From Streptomyces sp. NBC_00078 (GTDB taxonomy: Bacteria; Actinomycetota; Actinomycetes; Streptomycetales; Streptomycetaceae), in contig NZ_JAPELX010000001.1 in assembly GCF_026343335.1 (NCBI RefSeq), positions 8,246,001 to 8,310,000 on the forward strand: a stretch of DNA of 64,000 nucleotides, in the 5' to 3' direction. The notes beneath the pieces are model-generated. The model saw only the letters and a list, made by a program, of their open reading frames with translations, was not told the origin of the DNA and ran no database searches. How positions within the stretch are numbered: position 1 is the first letter of the stretch; each line of letters begins with the position of its first letter. The position numbers and the translations under genes were made by a program. Positions 1 to 8,379 of this stretch are shown piece after piece.

Positions 1-1
1 C

Positions 2-2674
2 TCCCCGATCGCCCGGGGGCTCGGCGCCGGGGCGGGAGCCGAGGTGCGCGGTGTACTGGGGCGCTGGGCCGCGCGGCACGGCGGCGTGCTTGTTCTCGAC
101 AACGTTCATCTGTGGGACGAGGAGTCCGCGAGGCTGATCGCGCAGCTTGTGCGGACACCCCCGCCCGGCCCGTTCGTCCTGGCGCTGGCGCACCGCCCGC
201 GGCAGGCCGGCCCGGTCCTGAGGGAAGCGCTCGAACACGGAGTCGAGACCGGCTCGGTCACCCGTCTGGCCCCATCCCACCTGGACCTCCCGGCGATATC
301 CACTCTGCTCGGCCACCGTGGGTCCCTCACGGACACCACATCCCGGCACGCCTTCTCCCATTCGGCGCAAGACCACGCGTACACCGACTGGCGCGCCTCC
401 CCGGCCCCCGTGGTCGACGCCACATACGCCGAGCAGTTGCACGCCGCCTCCGGCGGCAACCCGCGGATGCTGCGGATCCTGGTCGCGGCGCGGTGGGACC
501 CGGACGTGTGGCCGCTGAGCGCCGGACCGGACCGGGACGGCATGCGCCGGGAGGCCGTCTCCGTCGTCACCGAGCTGGACTCCCTCACCGCTGACGCCGC
601 GCTCTCGGCCCAGGTCGCCGCGGTTCTCGGCGATCCCTTCCTGCCGGACGACGTCGCCGCGGTCTCCGAACTCGGCCTGGAACGAATCCTCAGAGCGTTC
701 ACCGAACTCGTCGAGGCGGACTTGGTACGGCCGCTGCCCTGGGGTGGCGGCTATGTCTTCCGCAACCCGGTGCTCGGCCACGTCGCCCTGGAACACGCTT
801 CGCCGTCCCTGCGCGTCAACGCCCACAGGCGGGCCCTGGATCTGCTCACCACGCGAGGAGCGACGGCGCTCCGACGTGCCCGGCAGGCCGAGCACCTGGT
901 GGGCGCGGGCAGTGCTCGGGCCCGGCAGGTGCTGGTCGAGGGCGCGGCGGAGGCGATGGCCAAGTCCCCCGCCGTCGCTGCCCGTTGGCTGCGCCTGGCG
1001 CTGGACCACCTGCCCGCCGGGGAAAGGATCAGCGAGCCCCGGGTCGTGCTCGTGCTCGACCACTGCCGGGCCCTCAGTGCCGTGGGCCGCCTGCAGGAAG
1101 CCCGTTCCCTGGTGCACGACCTGCTCAGGCATCAGTCGGATCTCTCGGTGGACCTTCGGCTGAGCGCCTACGCCGTCTGCGGAGAGCTGGAGCGGTTGCT
1201 GGGCCGCCACCAGGAGGCGGAAGCGGTGGTCCGGACGGCACTGGGCCTCGTACCCCGCCCGCTGCCGGTTCCGCTTCCGGCGCCGGCGGCCGAACTGATC
1301 GGCGCGTACGGGCGAGTGCAGTTGTTCCGGGGCGCCTACGGCGAGGCACGTGACGTGGTCCGCGAGGCGGCGGAGGCCGCCGAAGCCGTCGGCCCGGCGG
1401 CGCCCTACCTGCGGGCCCTGGGGGCCCTCGGCGACACCCAGTTGGGGCTGCTGCCCGAGGCCGTCGCCGAGGTCACCAAGTGTGCGCGGATCGTGGACGC
1501 GCTGCCGGACGCCGCTGCCGTCACCATGCCCGACGTCCTGGCGATGCTCGGCTGCGCGGAGCTGTTCCAGGAGCGGTTCCATGACGCCTACCGGCATCTG
1601 GAGCGGGGACTGCAGGCAACCACGGGTGCCACCCGCAGGTTCATCCGGATCAACCAACTGGTGGCCCTGTGTCATCTGGACCAGCTGACGGGGCGTCTGG
1701 AGTCGCTCTGTCGCCGTGCCGGGGAGGCCGAGTTGCTCGCCCGGACGAGCGGGGTCGACGAAGCCGCCGGGATCGCCATGATCCTGCGGGCGACGGGGCT
1801 GCTGTGGACACGTCCACGGCGGGACGCCGACAGGCTGCTCGAACTCGCCGGAGAAGGGCTGTCCCTCGCCCTGCGCAAGCGGGGCTGGCGGGCAGCCGTG
1901 GCGGTCGGCCTGCGCGCCCACGCCCAGTTCCTCGGCGGGGATCCGGCAGGCTGTCTGCGCACCCTCGTCGAGGAGGGAGGCCCGCAACTGCAGCGGCTGC
2001 TGCGGACGTGGCAACCCTCTCTCCTGGCACTGGCCTCCGTCGCGGCACTGCGTTGCGGTGACATCGACGCCGCACGCGACTGGGCCGGGACGGGGGAGGC
2101 CGTGGCCGAGGAGTTGGGGCTGCCGCTGCAACAGGAGTATGTGCGCAGAGCCCGAGCCGGGCTCCACGCCGCCGAGGGACAGCACCACCTGGCGGCAGGG
2201 CTGTTTCACGAGGCCGCGGAGGCGTTCCGCCGCGCGGGTCTGCCGGTGGAACACGCCTGGACCCTGGTGACCGGTGCGCCCTCGGTCCACGCGGCCCATG
2301 GCACCCAGCAGGCGCTGGAGTGGCTCGACATGGCGGGAAAGGCCGCGCGGGCCTGTGGCGCAGAGCGGATCCGTGAGGAGGCGGCACGAGTCAGGGGCAT
2401 GCTGCCCGCGTCATCCGCCGCCACCGGTGCGGCGGTTGCAACGGCGCAGGACTGGAGCACCGGGGCGACGATGGTCCTTCTCACCGAGCGGGAGCGGGAG
2501 ATCGCGGAACTGGCGGCAGAGGGCAAACGCACCAGGGAGATCGCAGAGCAGCTCTTCGTCAGCACCAGGACGGTCGAAACCCACCTCGGACGGATCTACC
2601 GCAAGCTCGACATCCCCTCCCGGGCGGCACTGCCGCGCGCACTCGGCCGAGTGATCCACCGGCCGGCCGTCTGA
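2..2674 (+). CDS. LuxR-family (LAL) transcriptional regulator, 5' end outside window
   Basis: The reading frame is already open at the window edge, so the gene is cut at its 5' end; the GTG at 44 is not the likely true start. The first visible motif is a Walker B-like strand (VLVLDNVHLWDE), so the Walker A half of the AAA/NACHT-type ATPase domain lies upstream. A long alpha-helical, TPR-like region follows. The last ~60 residues form a LuxR helix-turn-helix (LTEREREIAELAAEGK, then STRTVETHLGRIYRKL). This is the architecture of LAL regulators, large ATP-binding activators that often control secondary metabolism or sugar use. The target is unknown because the upstream neighbour is not visible. 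The downstream gene is convergent. Confidence 0.9.
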   Translation, partial: SPIARGLGAGAGAEVRGVLGRWAARHGGVLVLDNVHLWDEESARLIAQLVRTPPPGPFVLALAHRPRQAGPVLREALEHGVETGSVTRLAPSHLDLPAISTLLGHRGSLTDTTSRHAFSHSAQDHAYTDWRASPAPVVDATYAEQLHAASGGNPRMLRILVAARWDPDVWPLSAGPDRDGMRREAVSVVTELDSLTADAALSAQVAAVLGDPFLPDDVAAVSELGLERILRAFTELVEADLVRPLPWGGGYVFRNPVLGHVALEHASPSLRVNAHRRALDLLTTRGATALRRARQAEHLVGAGSARARQVLVEGAAEAMAKSPAVAARWLRLALDHLPAGERISEPRVVLVLDHCRALSAVGRLQEARSLVHDLLRHQSDLSVDLRLSAYAVCGELERLLGRHQEAEAVVRTALGLVPRPLPVPLPAPAAELIGAYGRVQLFRGAYGEARDVVREAAEAAEAVGPAAPYLRALGALGDTQLGLLPEAVAEVTKCARIVDALPDAAAVTMPDVLAMLGCAELFQERFHDAYRHLERGLQATTGATRRFIRINQLVALCHLDQLTGRLESLCRRAGEAELLARTSGVDEAAGIAMILRATGLLWTRPRRDADRLLELAGEGLSLALRKRGWRAAVAVGLRAHAQFLGGDPAGCLRTLVEEGGPQLQRLLRTWQPSLLALASVAALRCGDIDAARDWAGTGEAVAEELGLPLQQEYVRRARAGLHAAEGQHHLAAGLFHEAAEAFRRAGLPVEHAWTLVTGAPSVHAAHGTQQALEWLDMAGKAARACGAERIREEAARVRGMLPASSAATGAAVATAQDWSTGATMVLLTEREREIAELAAEGKRTREIAEQLFVSTRTVETHLGRIYRKLDIPSRAALPRALGRVIHRPAV

Positions 2675-3044
2675 CCGGTCACTCAGGTCCCGCCCGGCGG
2701 GGCCGCCGACGCCCAGAGGGTCGCAGTGCTGCCCCTCAGGAACGCAGCCGGGCAGCAGTGCCCGAACCGTCCCGGCCATGGCCGGCCAGGCCGCCGTGAC
2801 CCAAGGATGGGCAGCGCGCCCACACCCCATGTCCGGGCAACTCGCTGCCCTTGGGACAACCCCGTGTCCTCTCCCCTCGGCGTCGGCCCGCCTGCGGCCG
2901 ACCGTGTCACCACCATCGCCGATCGGAGCCCCGGATCCATCGGGGGAAACACGGAATCCTCCACGGACACCGGTGCCCTCACCGCACTGCTGGCGGGCGT
3001 GATCACCGAGGCGGCCGCCAGGTGAAGACGGGTCGGCCGGGCCG
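2675..3044. other. Intergenic, 370 bp, possible gene remnant
   Basis: This gap separates the convergent LAL regulator and DUF6585 gene. The stretch 2881-3025 on the plus strand keeps a G/C-rich third position and ends in a stop after ALTALLAGVITEAAAR. It could be the tail of a decayed gene, but there is no convincing start or recognised family. No clear terminator stem was found. Confidence 0.25.
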
Positions 3045-3794
3045 TCAGGCGGCGGACTGCTCGTGCAGGCGTTGGGCGACCGCCAGGAACAGGTGCAGGT
3101 TCGTGATGTCCTTGGCCATGTGGTGGGACCAGCGGACGGGGTCACCCATGGAGCCGGTGGTCATGATGCGGACCAGGCCACCCGTGGCACCGACCTCCCT
3201 GACCTGCGACCAGGGCAGGCTGCCTGTCCCACGGGCGCTCACGGCCGTGCGGGAGAGCGAGAGGGCTCCGAACGGGACCGTGCCGCCTTCGCGAAGCGTC
3301 TCCAGCACGGCCGGTCTCTGTGCGCGCACCACCGCGTCCTGCATCCGGGCACCCCAGACCTCGGGATCCTCGTAGAACTCCGTGATCTGCACCGAGCCCT
3401 GGCCGGGGGCGCTTGCCGAGTAGACGTATTTGGTCGGCGCGGGGATGCCGTTGATGATCAGCTGGCTGATGTCCTGCTGGAGGCGCAGCGAGTCCCAGCG
3501 CAGGGCGACCGGCTCGCCGCCGGACGGCGGTTGCACGACCAGCCCCTCCTCGAACAGGTGCAACCGCTGGGCGGCCCGCTTCCGGCTGAAGTCGGGGTAG
3601 CGCCGCATGGAGAACCAGTAGTACAGCAGCCCGGGAACCAAGAAGAACGGCATGAGCATGAGGCAGTTGAAGACATGGGCGACGTACACCACACGACGCA
3701 GGCGCTTCGGCGCGAACACGCCTTCGAGCGCCCCCAGCCGATGGCGTACGGCCAGGTCGGCGACCTCGGGCGACGCGGGGGTGAGTGAAGTCAT
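3045..3794 (-). CDS. DUF6585-type membrane protein
   Basis: Predicted protein of 249 aa from the ATG at 3794; upstream in-frame GTG (3821) and TTG (3830) starts are possible but add a sequence unlike the family. It has a hydrophobic segment near residues 40-65 (FNCLMLMPFFLVPGLLYYW) followed by a soluble beta-rich region (RLHLFEEGLVVQPPSG, then WDSLRLQQDIS). I recognise this pattern from Streptomyces proteins labelled DUF6585, whose function is unknown. It is probably membrane-anchored with a cytoplasmic PH-like part, which is inference. The gene stands alone. A 19-bp perfect inverted repeat lies 46 bp upstream of the chosen start and may regulate it. Confidence 0.7.
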   Translation of the reverse strand: MTSLTPASPEVADLAVRHRLGALEGVFAPKRLRRVVYVAHVFNCLMLMPFFLVPGLLYYWFSMRRYPDFSRKRAAQRLHLFEEGLVVQPPSGGEPVALRWDSLRLQQDISQLIINGIPAPTKYVYSASAPGQGSVQITEFYEDPEVWGARMQDAVVRAQRPAVLETLREGGTVPFGALSLSRTAVSARGTGSLPWSQVREVGATGGLVRIMTTGSMGDPVRWSHHMAKDITNLHLFLAVAQRLHEQSAA

Positions 3795-3839
3795 GAGGAC
3801 GAGCGTCCGAGCTGCGCCCACACGTGACAACCGTGGATT

Positions 3840-3858
3840 TACGTAACTCGGTTACGTA
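3840..3858. promoter_or_regulatory. 19-bp perfect inverted repeat, candidate operator
   Basis: TACGTAAC-TCG-GTTACGTA has 8-bp arms and a 3-bp spacer in an A+T-rich patch upstream of the minus-strand DUF6585 gene. The symmetry and size fit a TetR- or GntR-type operator. No regulator gene is adjacent, so the binding protein is unknown. Confidence 0.5.
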
Positions 3859-3862
3859 TCTT

Positions 3863-3890
3863 CCGTGTGCCGTGTGCCGTGTGCCGCGTG
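3863..3890 (+). repeat. Tandem heptamer CCGTGTG x4
   Basis: Four consecutive 7-bp units: CCGTGTG three times, then CCGCGTG. The array starts 4 bp after the 19-bp inverted repeat. It may be a slippage repeat or part of the regulatory region. Confidence 0.7.
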
Positions 3891-3991
3891 CCGGTCGACC
3901 CGCCGGGTGCGGCCTTCGGCGACGTTGCGTGCGTCCAGGGACGGTCTGGGCGTGCCGCTCGTCGTTCCCGTCGGGACGGCCGCGTCAGGCG

Positions 3992-4176
3992 GTGGCGAAG
4001 AAGATGACGTGGTGCGGCTGCCTTTACACCTGCAAGCCCTCGGTCGACCTCTTCGGGCTCGACAAGGACGACCTCGCGGACCAGCTCCAGGACGTCCTCA
4101 CCGTCGGCGAGTTCTACGAGCACGCGGCCGGAGGCCGGATAACGGCCGAGGGCCGGATGCCTGACAGCGGACGGGG
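3992..4176 (+). pseudogene. Possible coding remnant without a stop
   Basis: From the GTG at 3992 (or ATG at 4004) the plus strand keeps strong G/C third-position bias and encodes a sensible peptide (SVDLFGLDKDDLADQLQDVL, then VGEFYEHAAGGR). No stop occurs before the frame runs antisense into pfkA, so no intact gene is present. The most economical reading is the 5' part of a gene truncated by rearrangement. I do not recognise the family. Confidence 0.3.
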
Positions 4177-5202
4177 TCAGCCGAAGAACACCTCGAACTC
4201 GTCGTACAGCGAGGGGTCCACCACCTTGGTCTGCGCCCTGGTGTGGGCGAGGGGCACACGGATGATGTCGGTGCCGCGCAGAGCCACCATCGTGCCGAAG
4301 TCGCCGTCCTTGACCGCGTCGACGGCGTGCAGTCCGAAGCGCGTGGCCAGCCACCGGTCGAAGGCACTCGGCGTGCCGCCCCGCTGGATGTGGCCGAGGA
4401 CCGTGGTGCGGGCATCCGTGCCGGTACGTTGCGAGATCTCCTGGGCCAGCCACTCGCCGATGCCGGACAGGTGTACGTGGCCGTACTCGTCCAGCGACCG
4501 GTCCTTGAGGATCATCTGTCCCTCTTGAGGGAGAGCTCCTTCGGCGGCGACGACGATCGGCGCATAGTTGATCTTGAAGCGGTTGTTCACCCAGGCGCAG
4601 ACCTGATCGATGTCGAACGGCCGCTCCGGGACGAGAATCACGTTGGCGCCGCCCGCGATGCCGGCGTGCAGGGCGATCCACCCGGAGTGCCGGCCCATCA
4701 CCTCGACCACCAGGGTGCGCATGTGCGACTCGGCGGTGGTGTGGAGGCGGTCGATGGCTTCGGTGGCGATGCCCACGGCTGTGTCGAAGCCGAAGGTGTA
4801 ATCGGTGCCGGGCACGTCGTTGTCGATGGTCTTGGGCACGCCGACCAGGTTGATCCCCTGGCGGCTCAGCTCGGTGGCCGCGCCGAGCGTGTCCTCGCCG
4901 CCGATCACGATGAGCGCGTCCACCTGGTGCGCGGCCAGGGTGTCCTGGATGCGCCGCACCCCGTTCTCGTGCTTGAAGGGGTTGGTGCGGGAGGAACCGA
5001 GGATGGTTCCGCCGCGTGGCAGGATCCCGCGCACGGCGGCGATGTCCAGCGGCACGACGTTGCCCCGCAGCGCACCGAGCCAGCCGTCCCGCAGGCCGAC
5101 GAACTCGAAGCCGAACTCCTGGGTGCCCTTGCGGACCACGCTGCGGATCACGGCGTTGAGGCCGGGACAGTCGCCGCCACCGGTCAGCACTGCGACCTTC
5201 AT
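4177..5202 (-). CDS. pfkA: 6-phosphofructokinase (group III), PPi-type residues
   Basis: The protein is 341 aa from the ATG at 5202, which has a strong GGGAGGAAG ribosome binding site; the longer open frame upstream is not coding-like. It phosphorylates fructose 6-phosphate in glycolysis. Visible motifs are the N-terminal GGGDCPGLNAVIR phosphate-donor loop, PKTIDND at 123-129 with the catalytic Asp, the MGRHSG substrate loop and GHIQRGG. Length matches the actinobacterial group III enzymes. The donor-specificity positions are D104 (GGED at 101-104) and K124. By the classical rule these mark pyrophosphate-dependent enzymes, whereas ATP enzymes carry Gly at 104. It may therefore be a PPi-PFK or a divergent paralogue. 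It stands alone, preceded by about 1.1 kb without an intact gene. Confidence 0.93.
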   Translation of the reverse strand: MKVAVLTGGGDCPGLNAVIRSVVRKGTQEFGFEFVGLRDGWLGALRGNVVPLDIAAVRGILPRGGTILGSSRTNPFKHENGVRRIQDTLAAHQVDALIVIGGEDTLGAATELSRQGINLVGVPKTIDNDVPGTDYTFGFDTAVGIATEAIDRLHTTAESHMRTLVVEVMGRHSGWIALHAGIAGGANVILVPERPFDIDQVCAWVNNRFKINYAPIVVAAEGALPQEGQMILKDRSLDEYGHVHLSGIGEWLAQEISQRTGTDARTTVLGHIQRGGTPSAFDRWLATRFGLHAVDAVKDGDFGTMVALRGTDIIRVPLAHTRAQTKVVDPSLYDEFEVFFG

Positions 5203-5700
5203 GGCTTCCTCCCTCTTCCGCCCGGGAGCGACTGCGCTCTTGCCGTCGCGCACGAGGCGGGCCGCCGTTCGCCCTCGGCCCGGGGGTCCCGCAGGCCTGC
5301 TCCAGCAGGCTTCCCGGTCTGTCACGTAGGGGCAGAACCATGCGGCTCAGCTCTGCGGATGTGACCACGGAGAGCCGGGTGACTCTCCTTCCATCATGAG
5401 CGACAGAGTCTGCGGAGGCGACCCGCCTTGGGCCCGACGAGGGGGACCTTCGCCCCCATGACCGGGCCGTGCCGCCGTCCGACCGCGCAGAGACGACGGG
5501 CGGGAGGCGACGCCGATCTCCGACGCGACGACCACCGATCCGTACGAGGTCACGACCGTCATGACGTATCTGCGTGGGGCTGACTTCCATTGGGTCCGTA
5601 CGGCCCACTGCGGCCGGATGCTCGCGGGCCGACGCCGGGTGCCGTCAGGAGAGGCGGGGGCCGTCCTGCCGACAAGGGCGGGTACGGCCGGAGACCGGCC
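5203..5700. other. Gene-free stretch upstream of pfkA
   Basis: Nothing with consistent codon bias was found on either strand here. It contains the pfkA ribosome binding site at its left edge. Decayed sequence continuing into the P-type ATPase relic is plausible. Confidence 0.4.
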
Positions 5701-6010
5701 TGACCATGGCGTTCACGCGTTCGTCCGGTACCAGCTCTTCAGCTCCCTGATCGCCCGCGCGGACAACGGCCCCTGCTGGGCCGCCACCAGCTGCGCAAGC
5801 GGATGCTGTGGCTGCGCCGGTGCCGGAGTCCCGGCCGTGCAGATCGTCGCCGTCCACCTGCCCTGGACGCGCAGCATCCTCGGCACTGTGCCGCTCGCGC
5901 TCACCCAGTGGGCGATGATTTTGGGCGCCGCGGCTACCGTGCCGCTCGCCGACCACGCGGCCCGCCTCGCCCCACTCACCGACCAAGACGTGCACGCCCT
6001 GATCACGCCG
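5701..6010 (+). pseudogene. C-terminal relic of a cation-transporting P-type ATPase
   Basis: Translated pieces match the last two transmembrane helices of bacterial calcium/cation P-type ATPases: RYQLFSSLIARADNGP, then LGRHQLRKRMLWL in another frame, then AVQIVAVHLPWTRSILGTVP and LTQWAMILGAAATVPLADHA back in the first frame. Two compensating frameshifts, near 5775 and 5815, are needed to join them. The phosphorylation (DKTGT) and ATP-binding domains are absent, so this is a non-functional remnant. The flanks (5561-5700 and 6010-6223) lack recognisable sequence even though one frame stays open. Identification rests on family pattern memory. Confidence 0.55.
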
Positions 6011-6370
6011 CACGCGCCCGCGCTCTCGGCGCGAGCGCGCTGTGCGGTCGTGATCGGCCGGCGCGAACAGACCGGTTCGGTTGTTGCGGCGGAAGCGGAC
6101 AGACGTGCTGTGGCGACGGTCACGAAGGTTTCCGGCGCGTGGTTGCGTACGCTGGCGTCGGCCGTTCGACAGGGCGCAGCTCAGGAGCCGCAGCGACTCC
6201 GTGCCCCCACAATGGCTGCCTGACGCACCGTCAGGAAGGTCAGCAATCGGTCAGCGTGAGTCCTGAAAACCCGGGGGAAGCTGCCCGTGCTTGCGACTCG
6301 CTGTAAGGTGAGAAAATAGCCCTTGACCTGCAAAAACGCAGGCAGGGAGCCTACTCGCGGGAGTGCGCCG

Positions 6371-6790
6371 ATGTTCCGTACCATGTTCAAGTCCAAGATC
6401 CACCGAGCCACCGTCACCCAGGCCGACCTGCACTACGTCGGATCCGTGACCATCGACGCCGATCTGCTCGACGCCGCCGATCTGCTGCCCGGCGAGCTGG
6501 TGCACATCGTCGACATCACCAACGGCTCGCGTCTGGAGACGTACGTCATCGAGGGTGAGCGGGGCTCGGGCGTGATCGGGATCAATGGCGCCGCAGCCCA
6601 TCTCGTCCACCCCGGCGATCTGGTGATCATCATCAGCTACGCTCAGGTGACCGACGCCGAGGCGCGGGCACTCGAACCCCGGGTCGTGCACGTGGACCGC
6701 GACAACCGCATCGTGGCTCTGGGCGCCGACCCCTCCGAGCCGGTGCCGGGCTCGGACCAGGAACGCAGCCCGCAGGCCGTCTCCGCCTGA
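6371..6790 (+). CDS. panD: Aspartate 1-decarboxylase
   Basis: The 139-aa protein makes beta-alanine from L-aspartate for pantothenate and coenzyme A synthesis. The Gly24-Ser25 self-cleavage site that generates the pyruvoyl cofactor is present (LHYVGSVTID), as are the conserved ITNGSR and GVIGINGAAAHLVHPGD segments. The ATG at 6371 is chosen because GGGAG lies 7 bp upstream and the family begins this way; the in-frame extension to 6323 is not supported. The C-terminal ~20 residues are a variable tail. It is followed closely by a GNAT gene on the same strand (24 bp gap), so co-transcription is likely. Confidence 0.96.
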   Translation: MFRTMFKSKIHRATVTQADLHYVGSVTIDADLLDAADLLPGELVHIVDITNGSRLETYVIEGERGSGVIGINGAAAHLVHPGDLVIIISYAQVTDAEARALEPRVVHVDRDNRIVALGADPSEPVPGSDQERSPQAVSA

Positions 6791-6814
6791 CGGCCGAACA
6801 CCAGGAGCGCGCTC

Positions 6815-7159
6815 ATGAGCGACATCGAGATCCGCGACGACCGGGCGGCGGGCCGCCTGGAGGCCTACGACGGTGCCGAAGTCGTCGGCCACGTCGAGTA
6901 CTTCGTCCTGGAATCCCCCGAGCGCGCCCTGGTCCCCGTGCACACCATCGTGGAACCGGCCCACGAGGGGAAGGGCATCGCGGGCTCGCTGGCCCGTGAG
7001 CTGTACGGCATCGCCGAGCGCGAGGAAATCGTCGTGGCCCCGCTGTGCCCGTACGTCGTCAAGTGGGCCGAACGCCATCCCGACGAGGCCCCCGCGGCCG
7101 CCCCGGAACTGCTGAGGGCGGCGAAGGGCTGGCTGGTGGCGCACCCGGGCCGGTTCTGA
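6815..7159 (+). CDS. Small GNAT-like N-acetyltransferase (YjdJ type)
   Basis: The 114-aa protein has the compact form of the Gcn5-related fold. It shows an HTIVEPAHEGKGIAGSLAREL acetyl-CoA loop equivalent and the family's LCPYVVKWAERHPD ending. AGGAG lies 8-10 bp before the ATG. Members are cytoplasmic; substrates are unknown. It probably shares a transcript with panD upstream and the racemase-like gene downstream (54 bp gap). Confidence 0.88.
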   Translation: MSDIEIRDDRAAGRLEAYDGAEVVGHVEYFVLESPERALVPVHTIVEPAHEGKGIAGSLARELYGIAEREEIVVAPLCPYVVKWAERHPDEAPAAAPELLRAAKGWLVAHPGRF

Positions 7160-7213
7160 GACCGGGTACCTGTCCGGTACCTGTCTCCCCTCGAAGAAAG
7201 GCCCTTCGCCCGC

Positions 7214-7852
7214 ATGCTGGCCCTCCTGCACACCTCGCCCCTGCACGTCCCGGTCTTCGACGCCCTGCGCGACGAGGAGCACCGGGGCCTGGAACTGCGG
7301 CACTTCGTCGACGAGGAGTTGCTGGCCCGAGCCCGCCGCGAGGGTCCGGAGGCGGTGGCGGACGAGGTGCGGGCGGTACTGGACAAGGCCGTCGGCGAGG
7401 GCGCGCGGGCCGTTCTGTGCACCTGCTCGACCATCGGCGCCGTCGTGGAGTCGGCGGCTTCCGGGGCCGGGGTGCCGGTGGTGCGCTCCGACCGTCCGAT
7501 GGCGGCAGCCGCGGTGGCCGCCGGCTCGCGGATCGTCGTCCTGGCCACCGTGGAGAGCACGTTCGGTCCGACGACGGCCCTGATCGAGGAGGAGGCCCGT
7601 CGCGCCGAGAGCCCCGTTCAGGTGCGGACTCAGCTCGTCGACGGCGCCTGGAGCCGCTTCGAGGCGGGTGACGCCGAGGGCTGCGCCCGTCTCGTGGCGG
7701 CCGCGATCGACGCGGTCACCGACGCCGACGCGATCGTCCTGGCCCAGGGCTCCATGGCCCCGGCCCAGCACCTCGCCACGACCATGGTCCCGGTGCTGTC
7801 CAGCCCGCGCGCGGGTCTCGCCGCGGGCGCCGCGGCGGTGCGCACCGCTTAG
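7214..7852 (+). CDS. Asp/Glu racemase superfamily protein, one catalytic Cys
   Basis: The 212-aa protein has the Asp/Glu/hydantoin racemase fold pattern. The first-lobe catalytic motif CTCSTIG has Cys at 69 and 71, and a second-lobe segment aligns at IVLAQGSMAPA. Two-base racemases carry a second Cys at that place; here the LAQGSM segment (about 176-181) has none. The enzyme may therefore be a one-Cys lyase or decarboxylase relative of arylmalonate decarboxylase, or a degenerate racemase. GAAAGG precedes the ATG by about 12 bp. It is downstream of the panD-GNAT pair on the same strand. Substrate unknown. Confidence 0.85.
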   Translation: MLALLHTSPLHVPVFDALRDEEHRGLELRHFVDEELLARARREGPEAVADEVRAVLDKAVGEGARAVLCTCSTIGAVVESAASGAGVPVVRSDRPMAAAAVAAGSRIVVLATVESTFGPTTALIEEEARRAESPVQVRTQLVDGAWSRFEAGDAEGCARLVAAAIDAVTDADAIVLAQGSMAPAQHLATTMVPVLSSPRAGLAAGAAAVRTA

Positions 7853-7998
7853 GCCCACCGGACGCTCTGCCGTCCTACGGGTGCGTGAACACGGGCGGGT
7901 GAGTACAGGTGAGTGAGGGCGGGTGAGTGGGGAGACGGGCGTCGGGTACGCGGGGGAGTAGTCCAGAGCCGATGCCGACCGACTCGCCGGAGGACATC

Positions 7999-8223
7999 AT
8001 GACCGATCCGTACCCCGACCCCGTGCCCCCCGCACCCGGCCCGGACCCGCGGCCGGACCCGTATCCGTCCCCGGTCCCCACGCCGCAACCGCCGTCCCCG
8101 GAACCCACTCCACCGTCGCCTCCGCCCTCACCGCCGACCCCGACGCCGGACCCGGGCCCCTCCCCGTCCCCGGTCCCACCGGGCCCGGACCCGGTCCCGC
8201 AGCCGGGACCTCCGCTGACCTGA
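7999..8223 (+). CDS. Proline-rich small protein
   Basis: The 74-aa product is almost entirely Pro with Asp, Ser, Thr and Glu in PxP repeats (DPYPDPVPPAPGPDPRPDP). The ATG at 7999 is preferred over 7972 because GGAGG sits 5 bp upstream. It has no signal peptide or membrane segment, so it is probably soluble and disordered. Function unknown. I judge it translated because of the ribosome binding site and the consistent frame, though a low-complexity repeat could mimic coding bias. Confidence 0.6.
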   Translation: MTDPYPDPVPPAPGPDPRPDPYPSPVPTPQPPSPEPTPPSPPPSPPTPTPDPGPSPSPVPPGPDPVPQPGPPLT

Positions 8224-8261
8224 GCTGGATCTCACGGAGGGTGAGACTTTCTCGTACGTCA

Positions 8262-8273
8262 ACTCAATTGAGT
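8262..8273. promoter_or_regulatory. 12-bp palindrome ACTCAATTGAGT
   Basis: A perfect palindrome flanked by CGTCA and GACG, which extends the symmetry if one base is bulged. It lies between the 3' ends of two convergent genes, an odd place for an operator. Significance unknown. Confidence 0.3.
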
Positions 8274-8314
8274 GACGTCGCGTTGCCTGTCGGCAGGGAT
8301 GGCCGATCGAGGGC

Positions 8315-8350
8315 AGGAGCGGTCCGCAGGGCATCCTGCGGACCGCTCCT
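8315..8350. terminator. Strong stem-loop, gnd terminator
   Basis: A perfect 16-bp stem (AGGAGCGGTCCGCAGG and its complement) with GCAT loop lies 29 bp past the gnd stop and 91 bp past the proline-rich gene. It can serve both convergent genes. There is no long T tract, as is usual in Streptomyces. Confidence 0.85.
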
Positions 8351-8379
8351 TCGGCCCGGGAGACCGTGTGCTGGGCGGA

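Noticed and set aside
3839..5608. 589-codon minus-strand frame across pfkA
   Set aside because: Another frame of the same strand encodes complete PfkA with motifs; this frame is Arg/Pro-rich noise.
7999..8223. Proline-rich ORF as a simple repeat artefact
   Set aside because: A good ribosome binding site and a single clean frame favour a real small gene, so it was kept with reduced confidence.
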